Source: DASUSH01 sp963785155 (lineage in GTDB: Bacteria > Actinomycetota > Thermoleophilia > Solirubrobacterales > 70-9). Taken from it: a DNA stretch of 64,000 nt. Made by a program: the position numbers and the translations under genes. The stretch's first letter is position 1. Each line of letters begins with the position of its first letter. Under the pieces are notes generated by a model. It saw only the letters and a list, made by a program, of their open reading frames with translations. It was not told where the DNA came from and searched no databases. Below are positions 48,587 to 57,288 of the stretch, one piece after another. The DNA lies in contig CAWAUB010000004.1 of assembly GCA_963785155.1 (NCBI GenBank), positions 1 to 64,000 on the forward strand, written 5' to 3'.

Positions 48587-50029
48587 CTAGGGCGGGGCGA
48601 CGCCCGCGGCGTCGGCGATCGCGGCAACCCGGATCTGCTCGACGAGCGCTCGGAAGATCGGCGGCAGCTCGGCGAGCTCCTCGCGCGAGTACGCGGGCGA
48701 GCCGAACTCCTTGACCGCCTCCAGGTAGGGACCGGCGGTGACCGTGAGCTGGTCGGGAACCGAGTCGGCGACCTCCAGGTCATAGCGGGGGACGTATTCA
48801 GGATTCGGATCGGGGGCGCGCTCGAGCCCGGCCAGGACCGCCTGGGTCCGCGCCGAGTAGTCCTTCAGGAAAGCCTCGCCGTCGTGAAGCTGGCGGATCC
48901 CGGTCATCACCGCGACAGCGGCAACGAGCGATGTCGCGATCACGATCCCGCGGCGGATTTGGATCCCCTTCAGCGCATTCGCCGCGACGAGCAGGAGGAG
49001 GACGGCCCCCGGGAGGATGAAGCGCGACTGCTCCGCCGTGCGATCGGGCGCGAGGCTGAGCGCGATCAGCGCCCAGTAGGCGACCAGAACGGCCGAGGTG
49101 ACCCAGAAGGCCCGCGGCAACCCGCGCTTGCGAATCCGTAACGCGAGGCCGACGAGCGCCCCGACCGCGAGCACCCTCCCCCACGACGGCTCGATGTTGA
49201 TCGTCGCGTTGATGCCCTCGCCCGAGAGGTTCGCCGAGAGCCCGGTGAGCGCGGCGAGGACGACCGCGAGCGACTCGGCCGCGAACGCCGGGATCAGCCA
49301 GACGTTGACGGCCATGATCGTGCCCTCGTTGTCGAACTGAAGGGCCCACAGCCACCAGGCGGCGAAGAGGGTGAGGGGGATGATGAAGACCCAGGCCCGG
49401 TGCCACCGATCGCCGCCGAGCATCACCGCGACGAACGCGCCGAGCAGGAACGGCAGGCCGTACGTGAAGGTCGCGAGGGCGAGGATCAGGAGCAGGCAGG
49501 CGACCACGTCGCCGCGCCGGTCGTCGCGCTCGAGCGCCATCAGAGCGCCGATCCCTGCCGCCAGCACGATCCCGGTGTTGATCGCCGGGAGCGGCCACAG
49601 CAACACCTCCCACGCCGAGCCCATGAAGAGGACGACGATCGTCGCCGGCAGGGCGAGCGCGTCGCGGACGCGCCGGCGCAGATAGGCGAAGAGGACGACC
49701 GCCATCGCCGCGATCGCTGCAATCCCGAGGAGCTGGAGCACCAGGCGGTCCGGCCCGAAGATCTCGAAGACCGCCTGGTAGATCAGCGACCCGGTGAAGA
49801 TCAGGTGGCCGTTGAACGGCTCCAGGAGCGAACCGAGGTCCCAACCGGCGGTCGCCTGCTGGAAGATGACGAGCTCGTCGTTGTAGAGCGTGTTGTGGCG
49901 GGTCTCGTAGAGGACGAGCAGCGACGAGGCGATGATCGCGATCGCGAGCCCGATCTCGGCACCGCGCCCGCCCTCCCGCTTCGTGCGCTTGCGCTTCCGA
50001 GCCGGATCCTCTTCGTCTTCCTTCGCCAT
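48587..50029 (-). CDS. Multi-spanning membrane protein, GT-C-like topology
   Basis: 480 intact residues. A very basic N-terminus (KRKRTKREGG) is followed by helix 1 and an outward TLYNDELVIFQQATAG, again an acidic loop in the GT-C position, then about ten helices and a ~100-residue soluble C-terminus. Resembles uncharacterised actinobacterial membrane proteins near mannosyltransferase families. Convergent with the response regulator and divergent from the acetyltransferase. Function not assigned. Confidence 0.5.
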   Translation of the reverse strand: MAKEDEEDPARKRKRTKREGGRGAEIGLAIAIIASSLLVLYETRHNTLYNDELVIFQQATAGWDLGSLLEPFNGHLIFTGSLIYQAVFEIFGPDRLVLQLLGIAAIAAMAVVLFAYLRRRVRDALALPATIVVLFMGSAWEVLLWPLPAINTGIVLAAGIGALMALERDDRRGDVVACLLLILALATFTYGLPFLLGAFVAVMLGGDRWHRAWVFIIPLTLFAAWWLWALQFDNEGTIMAVNVWLIPAFAAESLAVVLAALTGLSANLSGEGINATINIEPSWGRVLAVGALVGLALRIRKRGLPRAFWVTSAVLVAYWALIALSLAPDRTAEQSRFILPGAVLLLLVAANALKGIQIRRGIVIATSLVAAVAVMTGIRQLHDGEAFLKDYSARTQAVLAGLERAPDPNPEYVPRYDLEVADSVPDQLTVTAGPYLEAVKEFGSPAYSREELAELPPIFRALVEQIRVAAIADAAGVAPP

Positions 50030-50054
50030 GGGGCGGGGAATCTAACCTGCGTCC

Positions 50055-50708
50055 ATGACCCCTGTCCCGCCCGCCGCCGCCGAGCACGTCGAGTTGCCGG
50101 ACGGCACCGAGCTCGTCGTGCGCTCGATCCTGCCCGACGACAAGGAGGCCGTCGACCGCGCTTTTCACCGGCTCAGCCCCGAGTCGCGCTATCGCCGCTT
50201 CTTCGCCCCGCTCGACCATCTGAGCGAACGCGATCTCGCCTACCTGACCGAGATCGACCACTCCGACCACGAGGCGCTCGCGGCGATCGATCCCGCGAGC
50301 GGCGAGATCATCGGCGTCGCGCGCTACGTGCGCACCGACGACGGCCTGGCCGAGGCTTCGATCGTCGTCGGCGACGACTGGCAGGGCCGCGGCGCCGGCA
50401 CCGCGCTCTTGGAGCGGCTCTCGCGGCGTGCACGGGAGGCCGGGATCACCCATTTCGTCGCCCTGATCCTCGGCGACAACCGCGGCGCGATCGAGCTGTT
50501 CCAGCACTTCGCACCCGGCGAGCCCGAGAAGAGGTCGCGCGAGGGCTACATCGAGCTCCTGCTCGAGCTGCCGGAGCCGGACGAGCTCGGTGGCTCGCCG
50601 CTCGCCGGGGCACTGCGGGAGGCCGCGCGCGGTGTGGTGACGATGAATCCCTGGAGCTCCCTCGTCGAGGCCATCCGCGCCCGCTGGCATAACCGACCGG
50701 GTCGCTAG
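50055..50708 (+). CDS. GNAT acetyltransferase, Pat-like
   Basis: 217 residues: VELPDGTELVVRSILPDDKEAV, RLSPESRYRRFFAPLDHLSERDLAYLTEIDHSDH and the acetyl-CoA loop VGDDWQGRGAGTALLERL. The N-terminal text closely resembles the GNAT domain of bacterial protein lysine acetyltransferases (Pat), here without a cyclic-nucleotide or acyl-CoA synthetase domain. Ends ten bases before the Rrf2 gene, so it may be cotranscribed with the suf operon. Substrate unknown. Confidence 0.8.
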   Translation: MTPVPPAAAEHVELPDGTELVVRSILPDDKEAVDRAFHRLSPESRYRRFFAPLDHLSERDLAYLTEIDHSDHEALAAIDPASGEIIGVARYVRTDDGLAEASIVVGDDWQGRGAGTALLERLSRRAREAGITHFVALILGDNRGAIELFQHFAPGEPEKRSREGYIELLLELPEPDELGGSPLAGALREAARGVVTMNPWSSLVEAIRARWHNRPGR

Positions 50709-50717
50709 GATTTAAGA

Positions 50718-51173
50718 ATGCTGTTCTCGACCAAGGCGGAGTACGGCGTGCGGCTGCTCGTTGAGCTCGGCCGCCGCGGCGATTCGGCGCCGGTGGCGCT
50801 CGCGAGCGTCGCCGAGGCGGAGACGCTGCCGCTCTCCTACCTCGAGCACCTGGTCGCGCGCCTGCGCGACGTCGGGCTCGTCGACTCCACCCGCGGCGCC
50901 CACGGCGGCTACCGCCTCGCGCGGCCGGCGGAGGAGATCACGATGCTCGAGGTCGTCGAGGCGCTCGAGGGCCCGGTCGCGCCGATGGAGTGCTTCCACA
51001 CGGACAGCGAGGGCCGCGTCCTATGCTCGCACGAGTCCGACGGCGATCGCGCCTGCGCCACGAAAATGCTCTGGACGAGGGTCCACGGCGGGGTCACCAA
51101 GGCGCTGTCGGGAACCACCCTCGACGAGCTCGTGAACTTTTCTACCCCGAAGGAGACGACCCCAGTTGGCTGA
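50718..51173 (+). CDS. Rrf2-family transcriptional regulator of the suf genes
   Basis: 151 residues: MLFSTKAEYGVRLLVELG, the winged-helix part with LSYLEHLVARLRDVGLVDSTRGAHGGYRLARP, and three cysteines in MECF, VLCSHESDGDRAC spaced as in Fe-S-binding IscR-like Rrf2 proteins. AGGA lies seven bases before the ATG. It overlaps sufC by eight bases, so regulator and assembly genes are made together. By analogy it senses Fe-S status through a bound cluster and represses suf promoters. Confidence 0.9.
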   Translation: MLFSTKAEYGVRLLVELGRRGDSAPVALASVAEAETLPLSYLEHLVARLRDVGLVDSTRGAHGGYRLARPAEEITMLEVVEALEGPVAPMECFHTDSEGRVLCSHESDGDRACATKMLWTRVHGGVTKALSGTTLDELVNFSTPKETTPVG

Positions 51174-51930
51174 CCTCGAGATCCGCAACCTGCACGTGAG
51201 CGCCGAGGGCAAGGAGATCCTCAAGGGCCTCGACCTCGAGGTCTCCAAGGGCGAGATCCATGCCCTGATGGGGCCGAACGGCTCCGGCAAGTCCACGCTC
51301 GCCAACGTGATCATGGGCCACCCGAGCCTCGAGATCACGGAGGGCGAGATCGTCTTCGAGGGCGAGAACATCACGGAGGCCGACCCCGACGAGCGCTCCC
51401 GCGCCGGCCTCTTCATGGCCTTCCAGTACCCGGTCTCGATCCCGGGCGTGACCGTGACCAAGTACCTGCGGATGGCGCTCAACGCGCATCGCGAGGCCCA
51501 GGGCGAGCCGCCGATCAAGCTGAAGGATTTCCGCAAGGACACCGAGGCCGCGATGGAGCTGGTGAACATCCCCAGGGAGTTCTCCAGCCGCTACCTGAAC
51601 GAGGGCTTCTCCGGCGGCGAGAAGAAGCGGATGGAGATCCTCCAGCTCGCGATGCTCCTGCCGAAGGTCGCCGTCCTCGACGAGACCGACTCCGGCCTCG
51701 ACATCGACGCGCTGCGCGTCGTGGCCGAGGGCGTGAACAAGTTCGCGGGGCCCGAGATGGGCGTCCTGATCATCACCCACTACCAGCGGATCCTGCACCT
51801 GGTCGAGCCCGACTTCGTCCACGTGATGTTCGAGGGCCGGATCGTCAAGCAGGGCGGCGCGGAATTGGTTACGCAGCTCGAAGAGAAGGGCTACGGCTGG
51901 ATCCGCGAGGAGGTCGAGGCGGCGGCGTGA
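51166..51930 (+). CDS. sufC: SufC, Fe-S assembly ATPase
   Basis: TTG start overlapping the Rrf2 stop. 254 residues: LADLEIRNLHVSAEGKEIL, Walker A MGPNGSGKSTLANVIMGH, signature FSGGEKKRMEILQLAML, Walker B VAVLDETDSGLDIDALR and switch IITHYQRIL. These identify SufC, the ABC ATPase of the SufBCD scaffold. Its SufB and SufD partners are encoded 4 kb away in a second operon, which is unusual. Confidence 0.95.
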   Translation: MADLEIRNLHVSAEGKEILKGLDLEVSKGEIHALMGPNGSGKSTLANVIMGHPSLEITEGEIVFEGENITEADPDERSRAGLFMAFQYPVSIPGVTVTKYLRMALNAHREAQGEPPIKLKDFRKDTEAAMELVNIPREFSSRYLNEGFSGGEKKRMEILQLAMLLPKVAVLDETDSGLDIDALRVVAEGVNKFAGPEMGVLIITHYQRILHLVEPDFVHVMFEGRIVKQGGAELVTQLEEKGYGWIREEVEAAA

Positions 51931-53177
51931 CCACGGCCCCGGCTGCCGCCTACCCGCTCGAAAAGGTTCGCTCGGCGTTCCCCGCGCTCGAGCGGGAGGT
52001 GAACGGCAAGCCGATCGCCTACCTCGACTCGGGGGCGAGCTCGCAACGGGTGCTCGCCTCGATCCAGTCGGTGGACCGCTACGAGCGGCGCCACCACTCG
52101 AACGTCCACCGCGGCTCGCACACGCTTTCGGCCGAGGCGACCGCGGCCTACGAGGGCGCCCGAGCGACCGTCGCCGACCACATCGGAGCCGCCGAGCGCC
52201 GCGAGGTGATCTTCGTCCGCAACGCGACCGAGGCGATCAACCTCGTCGCCAGAGCCTGGGGCGACGTGAACGTCGGCGAGGGCGACGTGATCGTGCTCTC
52301 GGAGATGGAGCATCACTCCAACCTCGTCCCCTGGCAGCAGCTCGCAGAGCGGCGCGGCGCGAGCCTCGAGTGGATCGGCCTTACCGATGAGGGGCTGCTC
52401 GACCTCGACTCGTATCGAGCGGCGCTCGAGCGCGAGCCGAAGCTGGTCGCGATCGCGCATGTCTCGAACGTCCTTGGGACCGAGAACGACCTCGCCGAGA
52501 TCTCCCGCCTCGCCCACGATGCCGGGGCGCTCGTGCTCGCCGACGGCGCCCAGGCGGCGCCGAAGATGGCGCTCGACATGGGCGCTCTGGGGGTCGACTT
52601 CTACGCCTTCACGGGCCACAAGGCCTACGCGCCGACAGGCATCGGCGTGCTCTGGGCGCGCGGCGAGCTGCTCGCGGAGATGCCGCCGTTCCTCGGCGGC
52701 GGCTCGATGATCCGCAAGGTGACCAAGGAAAAGACGACGTGGGCCGACCCGCCCGCCCGCTTCGAGGCGGGCACGCCGGCGATCGCGCAGGCGATCGGGC
52801 TGGCCTCGGCGCTGCGCTGGCTCGACCTGATCGGGATGGACTCCGTGACCGCGCACGAGCGCGAGATCACCGCTCACGCGCTCGACGCCCTCGCCGGCGT
52901 CCCCGGCCTACGCGTGATCGGCCCGCCCTCCTCCCCGGACCGGGTCGGCCCGGTCTCCTTCGACCTCGAGGGGATCCACCCGCACGATGTCAGCGAGATC
53001 CTCGACCGCCACGGCGTCGCGGTCCGCGCGGGCCACCACTGCGCGCAGATCCTGATGGACCGCTACGCGGTCGCCGCGACGACCCGCGCCAGCTTCGGCG
53101 TGTACACGACGCCCGATGAGATCGACCGCCTCGTCGAGGGCCTGCACGACGCCCGGCGGGTCTTCAAGCTGGACTGA
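51927..53177 (+). CDS. sufS: SufS cysteine desulfurase
   Basis: GTG start overlapping the sufC stop (GTGA). 416 residues: YLDSGASSQRVLASIQSV, NVHRGSHTLSAEAT, SEMEHHSNLVPW, LADGAQAAPKM and the PLP lysine in FTGHKAYAPTGIG; the sulfur-accepting Cys is in AVRAGHHCAQ. Full-length group II desulfurase. It passes sulfur to SufU next door. Confidence 0.95.
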   Translation: MTTAPAAAYPLEKVRSAFPALEREVNGKPIAYLDSGASSQRVLASIQSVDRYERRHHSNVHRGSHTLSAEATAAYEGARATVADHIGAAERREVIFVRNATEAINLVARAWGDVNVGEGDVIVLSEMEHHSNLVPWQQLAERRGASLEWIGLTDEGLLDLDSYRAALEREPKLVAIAHVSNVLGTENDLAEISRLAHDAGALVLADGAQAAPKMALDMGALGVDFYAFTGHKAYAPTGIGVLWARGELLAEMPPFLGGGSMIRKVTKEKTTWADPPARFEAGTPAIAQAIGLASALRWLDLIGMDSVTAHEREITAHALDALAGVPGLRVIGPPSSPDRVGPVSFDLEGIHPHDVSEILDRHGVAVRAGHHCAQILMDRYAVAATTRASFGVYTTPDEIDRLVEGLHDARRVFKLD

Positions 53178-53191
53178 GGGACGGATCAGGC

Positions 53192-53629
53192 ATGGATGAC
53201 TTGGACGAACAGCTCTACCGCGAGCAGATCCTCGACCATTACAAGAGCCCGCAGAACTTCGGTGAGCTCGACGAGTACGACCTCACCTTCGAGGACACCA
53301 ACCCGCTCTGCGGCGACGAGCTCCGGGTGCAGCTGAAGCTCGGCGACGATGGGCAGATCGCCGACCTGCGCTTCTCCGGCAAGGGCTGCGCGATCAGCCA
53401 GGCGTCGGCCTCACTCATCTCCGACGAGGTGATCGGGATGACGGTCGATGATCTCCTGCGCCTTGACAAGGACTTCGTACTCGAGCTGCTCGGGATCGAC
53501 ATCTCCGCAACGCGGATCAAGTGCGCGCTGCTCTCGCTCAAGGTGCTGAAGTCCGCCGGCCTCGGCGGCGCAGCGCAGTGGGAGGACGAGGGCGAGCAGG
53601 GCGACCCGACGCAGGCCGCACAGCTCTAG
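53192..53629 (+). CDS. sufU: SufU sulfurtransferase
   Basis: 145 residues: LYREQILDHYKSPQNFGEL, then three conserved Cys in NPLCGDEL, GKGCAISQASASL and RIKCALLSL, with the Asp of the zinc site in CGDE. The ~20-residue insert between the second and third Cys distinguishes SufU from IscU. It takes sulfur from SufS and gives it to SufBCD. Fourteen bases follow sufS. Confidence 0.93.
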   Translation: MDDLDEQLYREQILDHYKSPQNFGELDEYDLTFEDTNPLCGDELRVQLKLGDDGQIADLRFSGKGCAISQASASLISDEVIGMTVDDLLRLDKDFVLELLGIDISATRIKCALLSLKVLKSAGLGGAAQWEDEGEQGDPTQAAQL

Positions 53630-53651
53630 AATCGGGCCCTAGGAGGGTCAC

Positions 53652-55007
53652 ATGCTCGGCATTCGGCATCGACGGGGACGGACTTTTTTCGCGGCGGCAT
53701 GCGTCGCGATCGGGATCGCCGTCCCGGCGGCGATCGCCGACGTCGGCGAAGTAACGCCCCAGGCGTGCATCCAGGACGACGCGACCGGCGCGCCCACCTG
53801 CGCCTCGGTGGCGCCGGCGATGAACGGCAGCCGCGGCGTTGCGGAATGGAACAGCGCGGTCTACACGGTCTCCTCCCAGGACCACGCCCTCGTCCGCTTC
53901 GACAGGAACCTCGACACCGGCGCGCTGGGCTTCCGCCAATGCTTCGAAAACACCGACGAGGACTGCGGCCGCGCGCCCGTCACCGGGCTTCGCACGCCGA
54001 GCTCCGTCCTGGTGCCGGAAGACGGTCACTCCCTCTACGTCACCTCATCCGCGGACGACGCCGTCGTGGCGTTCAAGCGATCGCTGAGCGGCAACCTCAC
54101 CGAGGTCGGCTGCGTCGAGGACAACGAGGACAGCATCGGCTGCGGGGACTCCGCGCGGGCGCTGCGCGGAGCGGCCGCGATCGCGGCCACCCAGCGCTCG
54201 GTCTGGGTCGCGTCATCGACCGATAGCGCCGTCCAGCACTTCAAGCGAAGCCGCTCGCGGAGCACCCTGACGCCGATGGACTGCATCCGTGACGAGACCG
54301 CCACCACCCGCTGCGGCGATCGCTCGCACGGTCTCACCGGAGCTCGCGGGATCGCCGTCAGCCCGACCGGGTCGACGCTCTACGTCGCCTCCTCGGACTC
54401 GGACGGCGCGCTGGTCACCATCCCCGTCGACAAGCGGACGGGCGCGCTCTCGAAGGGCCATTGCGTCGCCTCGGAGGGAGACGACGCAGAGACCTCTGGC
54501 TGCCTCGGCACCGCACCCGGGCTCGCCGGAGCCGCGGCGGTCGTCGTGAGCCCCGACGGAAGCTCCGTGTATGCGATCGGAAGCACCGACGATGCGCTCG
54601 TTCAATTCAACCGGAGCGGGGACGGAAGACTCACGTTCCACGGATGCGTCGAGAACAGGACCTCCAGCACGTCCGGCGACTGCGTCATCGCCACGCCGGG
54701 GCTGGACGCGCCCCGGGGGCTGGCGATAAGCCCCGACGGGATGTCGGTGTACGTCGCCACCGACGGCGACGACTCGCTGGTCCACTTCAGGCGCGACCCC
54801 GCCACGGGCGAGCTCTCGCCGTACGGCTGCGTCAACCGGCCGGCGGGCGCCGACGAATGCGCGCAGACGAGCGAGGGGCTGCACGACGCCAACCGCGTCA
54901 CCGTCAGCCTCGACGGTCGCTCGGTCTACGTGACCTCCGACGAGGACGACGCGGTGGCCAGCTTCACCCGCGAGCCGGCAACCGGCCGGCTTTCGCCGGC
55001 CGGCTGA
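53652..55007 (+). CDS. Exported seven-bladed beta-propeller with a Cys pair per blade
   Basis: An AGGAGGG site precedes the ATG. After a signal peptide (residues ~1-29, AACVAIGIAVPAAIA) the protein is seven repeats of ~58-63 residues, each beginning with a pair Cys-x(7-14)-Cys and ending like SPDGxSVYVxSxxDDAL-xxF-R-TGxL. Repeats begin near residues 39, 96, 154, 211, 270, 332 and 393. The YVTN/lactonase-like blades and the even cysteines suggest a disulfide-stabilised extracytoplasmic propeller. No catalytic lactonase signature was recognised. It sits between the two suf operons but nothing in it suggests Fe-S assembly. Confidence 0.75.
   Translation: MLGIRHRRGRTFFAAACVAIGIAVPAAIADVGEVTPQACIQDDATGAPTCASVAPAMNGSRGVAEWNSAVYTVSSQDHALVRFDRNLDTGALGFRQCFENTDEDCGRAPVTGLRTPSSVLVPEDGHSLYVTSSADDAVVAFKRSLSGNLTEVGCVEDNEDSIGCGDSARALRGAAAIAATQRSVWVASSTDSAVQHFKRSRSRSTLTPMDCIRDETATTRCGDRSHGLTGARGIAVSPTGSTLYVASSDSDGALVTIPVDKRTGALSKGHCVASEGDDAETSGCLGTAPGLAGAAAVVVSPDGSSVYAIGSTDDALVQFNRSGDGRLTFHGCVENRTSSTSGDCVIATPGLDAPRGLAISPDGMSVYVATDGDDSLVHFRRDPATGELSPYGCVNRPAGADECAQTSEGLHDANRVTVSLDGRSVYVTSDEDDAVASFTREPATGRLSPAG
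54982..55003. terminator. Hairpin at the 3' end of the propeller gene
   Basis: CCGGCCGGC-TTTC-GCCGGCCGG, a perfect 9-bp stem with a four-base loop inside the last codons. It can serve both the propeller gene and the convergent lipoprotein gene. No T-run. Confidence 0.55.
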
Positions 55008-55031
55008 CCCGATCGCGACTTCAGCGTCGGG

Positions 55032-55406
55032 CTACTGCCCCTCGCACTCGTTGATCTCGTCCTCGCTGTCCTGAAGCAGGCCCTCGACGTAGGCCGGGTC
55101 CTGGACGTCGGTGAGCTGCTCACCGCTGACCTTCGGCGCGACGATCTTGGCGACGCAGTCAGCCTCGCCCTCGCTCAGGCCGCTCGCGGCGAAGGCGGTC
55201 GCGAGCAGCGACTCGACCTCGGCAGTGCCCTCGGGGGCTTCCTCGCCGGTGGTCGTATCGCCCTCGGCGCCGGTCGCTCCGGTCGCTCCGGTCGTGGTGG
55301 AGGTGCTGCTGGTCGTGCTCGTCGTCTCGTCGTCGTCGCCGCCGCAACCGGCGACTCCGAGCGCCGCGACGCATGCGACGATGGCGATGATGATCCTGGC
55401 TTTCAA
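55032..55406 (-). CDS. Small lipoprotein with Thr/Ser/Gly-rich linker
   Basis: 124 residues from TTG 55406 with GAGGAG six bases upstream. Lipoprotein signal: MKARIIIAIVACVAALGVAGC, lipobox Cys at 21. Then a low-complexity TTSTTSSTSTTTGATGATG linker, an acidic stretch and a C-terminal domain with VESLLATAFAASGLSEGEADC and a second Cys near the end (INECEGQ), possibly one disulfide. The compact C-terminal helical domain recurs in actinobacterial lipoproteins of unknown role. No function assigned. Confidence 0.7.
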   Translation of the reverse strand: MKARIIIAIVACVAALGVAGCGGDDDETTSTTSSTSTTTGATGATGAEGDTTTGEEAPEGTAEVESLLATAFAASGLSEGEADCVAKIVAPKVSGEQLTDVQDPAYVEGLLQDSEDEINECEGQ

Positions 55407-55461
55407 GTTGGTCTCCTCTTTTCGATGGTGCCGTGCTGGGGCGCGCGAGCTTATCGCTAGA

Positions 55462-55484
55462 ATTCCTAGTCAGGAAGTAGGAAT
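55462..55484. promoter_or_regulatory. Palindromic operator ATTCCTA-N9-TAGGAAT before rieske-sufBD
   Basis: A perfect 7-bp inverted repeat around nine bases ends three bases before the GTG start at 55488; a TAGAAT (55458-55463) could be the -10 box, partly under it. Dyads of this size in Fe-S and sulfur promoters are typical targets of Rrf2 regulators, and one is encoded 4.7 kb upstream. The repeat is seen directly; the regulator match is inference. Confidence 0.6.
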
Positions 55485-55487
55485 AAC

Positions 55488-55817
55488 GTGACAAGCGCAA
55501 CGAGCACAATCACCGTCTGTCCCGCGTCCGAGCTGGGCGAGGGCGAGGTGCGCCTGGTCGAGGCCGATGGACAGAAGATCGGCGTCTTCCGCTGCGCCGG
55601 TGGCGACCTCGTCGCGATCGAGGACCGCTGCTCGCACGACGACGGCCCGCTCGCCGAGGGGGAGTTCGACCCCGACGCCTGTACAGTGGAATGCCCCCGC
55701 CACGGCTCGTTGTTCGACATTCGCAGCGGTCGCCCAAAGACCCTCCCGGCGTATCAGCCGGTTGAGACTTTCGAGGTCCGCGAAGAGGACGGCGAGATCA
55801 AGCTGGAGGTGGATTGA
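55488..55817 (+). CDS. Rieske-type ferredoxin
   Basis: 109 residues from GTG 55488. ITVCPASELGEGEVRLVE, GVFRCAGGDLVAIEDRC, then the [2Fe-2S] ligands CSHDDGPLAEG and CPRHGSLFD (Cys-x-His ... Cys-x2-His). A free-standing Rieske ferredoxin, the kind that feeds electrons to oxygenases and is also found inside actinobacterial suf operons. It is followed after one base by sufB, so it is very likely an assembly-linked electron carrier. Confidence 0.92.
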   Translation: MTSATSTITVCPASELGEGEVRLVEADGQKIGVFRCAGGDLVAIEDRCSHDDGPLAEGEFDPDACTVECPRHGSLFDIRSGRPKTLPAYQPVETFEVREEDGEIKLEVD

Positions 55818-55818
55818 C

Positions 55819-57288
55819 ATGGCTACTCCTGAGACCCAACTGACACCCCCGCCGCTCTCCCCCAAGGAGCTGACCGACGCCGAAGAAGGCCTCAAGGACA
55901 TCGGCTCCGACTACAAGGAGCGCTTCGGCTTCTCCGACTCCGAGGAGGGCTACGCCTACAAGGCGCCCAAGGGCCTCTCCCGCGAGGTCGTCGAGTCGAT
56001 CTCCGAATACAAGGACGAGCCGCAGTGGATGCGCGACTTCCGGCTCAAGGCTTACGAGCACTTCGAGAGCCGCCCGACCCCGCAATGGGGCGGCAACCTC
56101 GATCAGATCGACTGGAACGACATCCACTACTTCGTCCGCGCTTCGGAGAAGAACAGCCGCGACTGGTCCGAGGTCCCCGACGACATCAAGAAGACCTTCG
56201 ACCGGCTCGGCATCCCCGAGGCCGAGCGCAAGTTCCTCTCCGGCGTCGGCGCCCAGTACGAGTCGGAGGTCGTCTACCACCAGGTGAACGAGAAGCTCGA
56301 GGAGCAGGGCGTGATCTTCACCGACATGGACACCGCCCTTCGCGAGCACGAGGACCTCGTCCGCGAGCACTGGGCGACGGTGATCCCGCCGAACGACAAC
56401 AAGCTCGCCGCGCTCAACTCGGCGGTCTGGTCGGGCGGCTCGTTCGTCTACGTCCCCGCCGGCGTCAAGGTCGCGATGCCGCTCCAGGCCTACTTCCGGA
56501 TCAACACGGAGAACATGGGCCAGTTCGAGCGCACGCTGATCATCGCCGAGGAGGGCTCGGACGTCCACTACATCGAGGGCTGCACGGCCCCCGTCTACTC
56601 CTCCGACTCGCTGCACTCGGCGGTCGTCGAGATCAAGGCGAGGCCGAGCTCGCGGGTCCGCTACACGACCGTCCAGAACTGGTCGCAGAACGTCTTCAAC
56701 CTGGTCACCAAGCGCGCCGTCGCCGAGGAGAAGGCGACGATGGAGTGGGTCGACTGCAACCTCGGCTCGAAGCTGACGATGAAGTACCCGTCGATCTACC
56801 TGCTCGGGCCCGAGGCCCACGGCGAGATCCTCTCGATCGCGTTCGCCGGCGCCGGCCAGCACCAGGACGCCGGCGGCAAGATCATCCACGGCGCGCCGAA
56901 GACGACCTCCTCGATCTTCTCCAAGTCGATCTCCAAGGACGGCGGCCGCGCCACCTACCGCGGCCTGCTCGAGGTGGGCAAGGGCGCCTCCGAGGCCCGC
57001 TCGAAGGTGGTCTGCGACGCGCTCCTGCTCGACCCCGACTCGCGTTCGGACACCTACCCGACGATCCGCATCGACGAGAACGACGCCGACGTCGGCCACG
57101 AGGCCTCGGTCTCCAAGATCGGTGAGGAGCAGCTCTTCTACCTCCAGAGCCGCGGGCTCAGCGAGGAGGAGGCGTCGAAGATGATCGTCAACGGGTTCAT
57201 CGAGCCGATCACCAAGGAGCTTCCGATGGAGTACTCGGTGGAGATGAACCGGCTGATCGAGCTGCAGATGGAGGGCTCGATCGGTTGA
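55819..57288 (+). CDS. sufB: SufB scaffold protein
   Basis: 489 residues, unbroken. KAPKGLSREVVESISEYKDEP, WSGGSFVYVPAGVKV, EEGSDVHYIEGCTAP, NLVTKRAVAEEKATMEWVDCNLGSK, DAGGKIIHGAPKT, EARSKVVCDALLLD and SDTYPTIRIDENDADVGHEASV are SufB landmarks, including the cluster-related Cys in VVCDALL and the Glu/His near the end. The core of the SufBC2D scaffold. The sufD start overlaps its stop. Confidence 0.95.
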   Translation: MATPETQLTPPPLSPKELTDAEEGLKDIGSDYKERFGFSDSEEGYAYKAPKGLSREVVESISEYKDEPQWMRDFRLKAYEHFESRPTPQWGGNLDQIDWNDIHYFVRASEKNSRDWSEVPDDIKKTFDRLGIPEAERKFLSGVGAQYESEVVYHQVNEKLEEQGVIFTDMDTALREHEDLVREHWATVIPPNDNKLAALNSAVWSGGSFVYVPAGVKVAMPLQAYFRINTENMGQFERTLIIAEEGSDVHYIEGCTAPVYSSDSLHSAVVEIKARPSSRVRYTTVQNWSQNVFNLVTKRAVAEEKATMEWVDCNLGSKLTMKYPSIYLLGPEAHGEILSIAFAGAGQHQDAGGKIIHGAPKTTSSIFSKSISKDGGRATYRGLLEVGKGASEARSKVVCDALLLDPDSRSDTYPTIRIDENDADVGHEASVSKIGEEQLFYLQSRGLSEEEASKMIVNGFIEPITKELPMEYSVEMNRLIELQMEGSIG

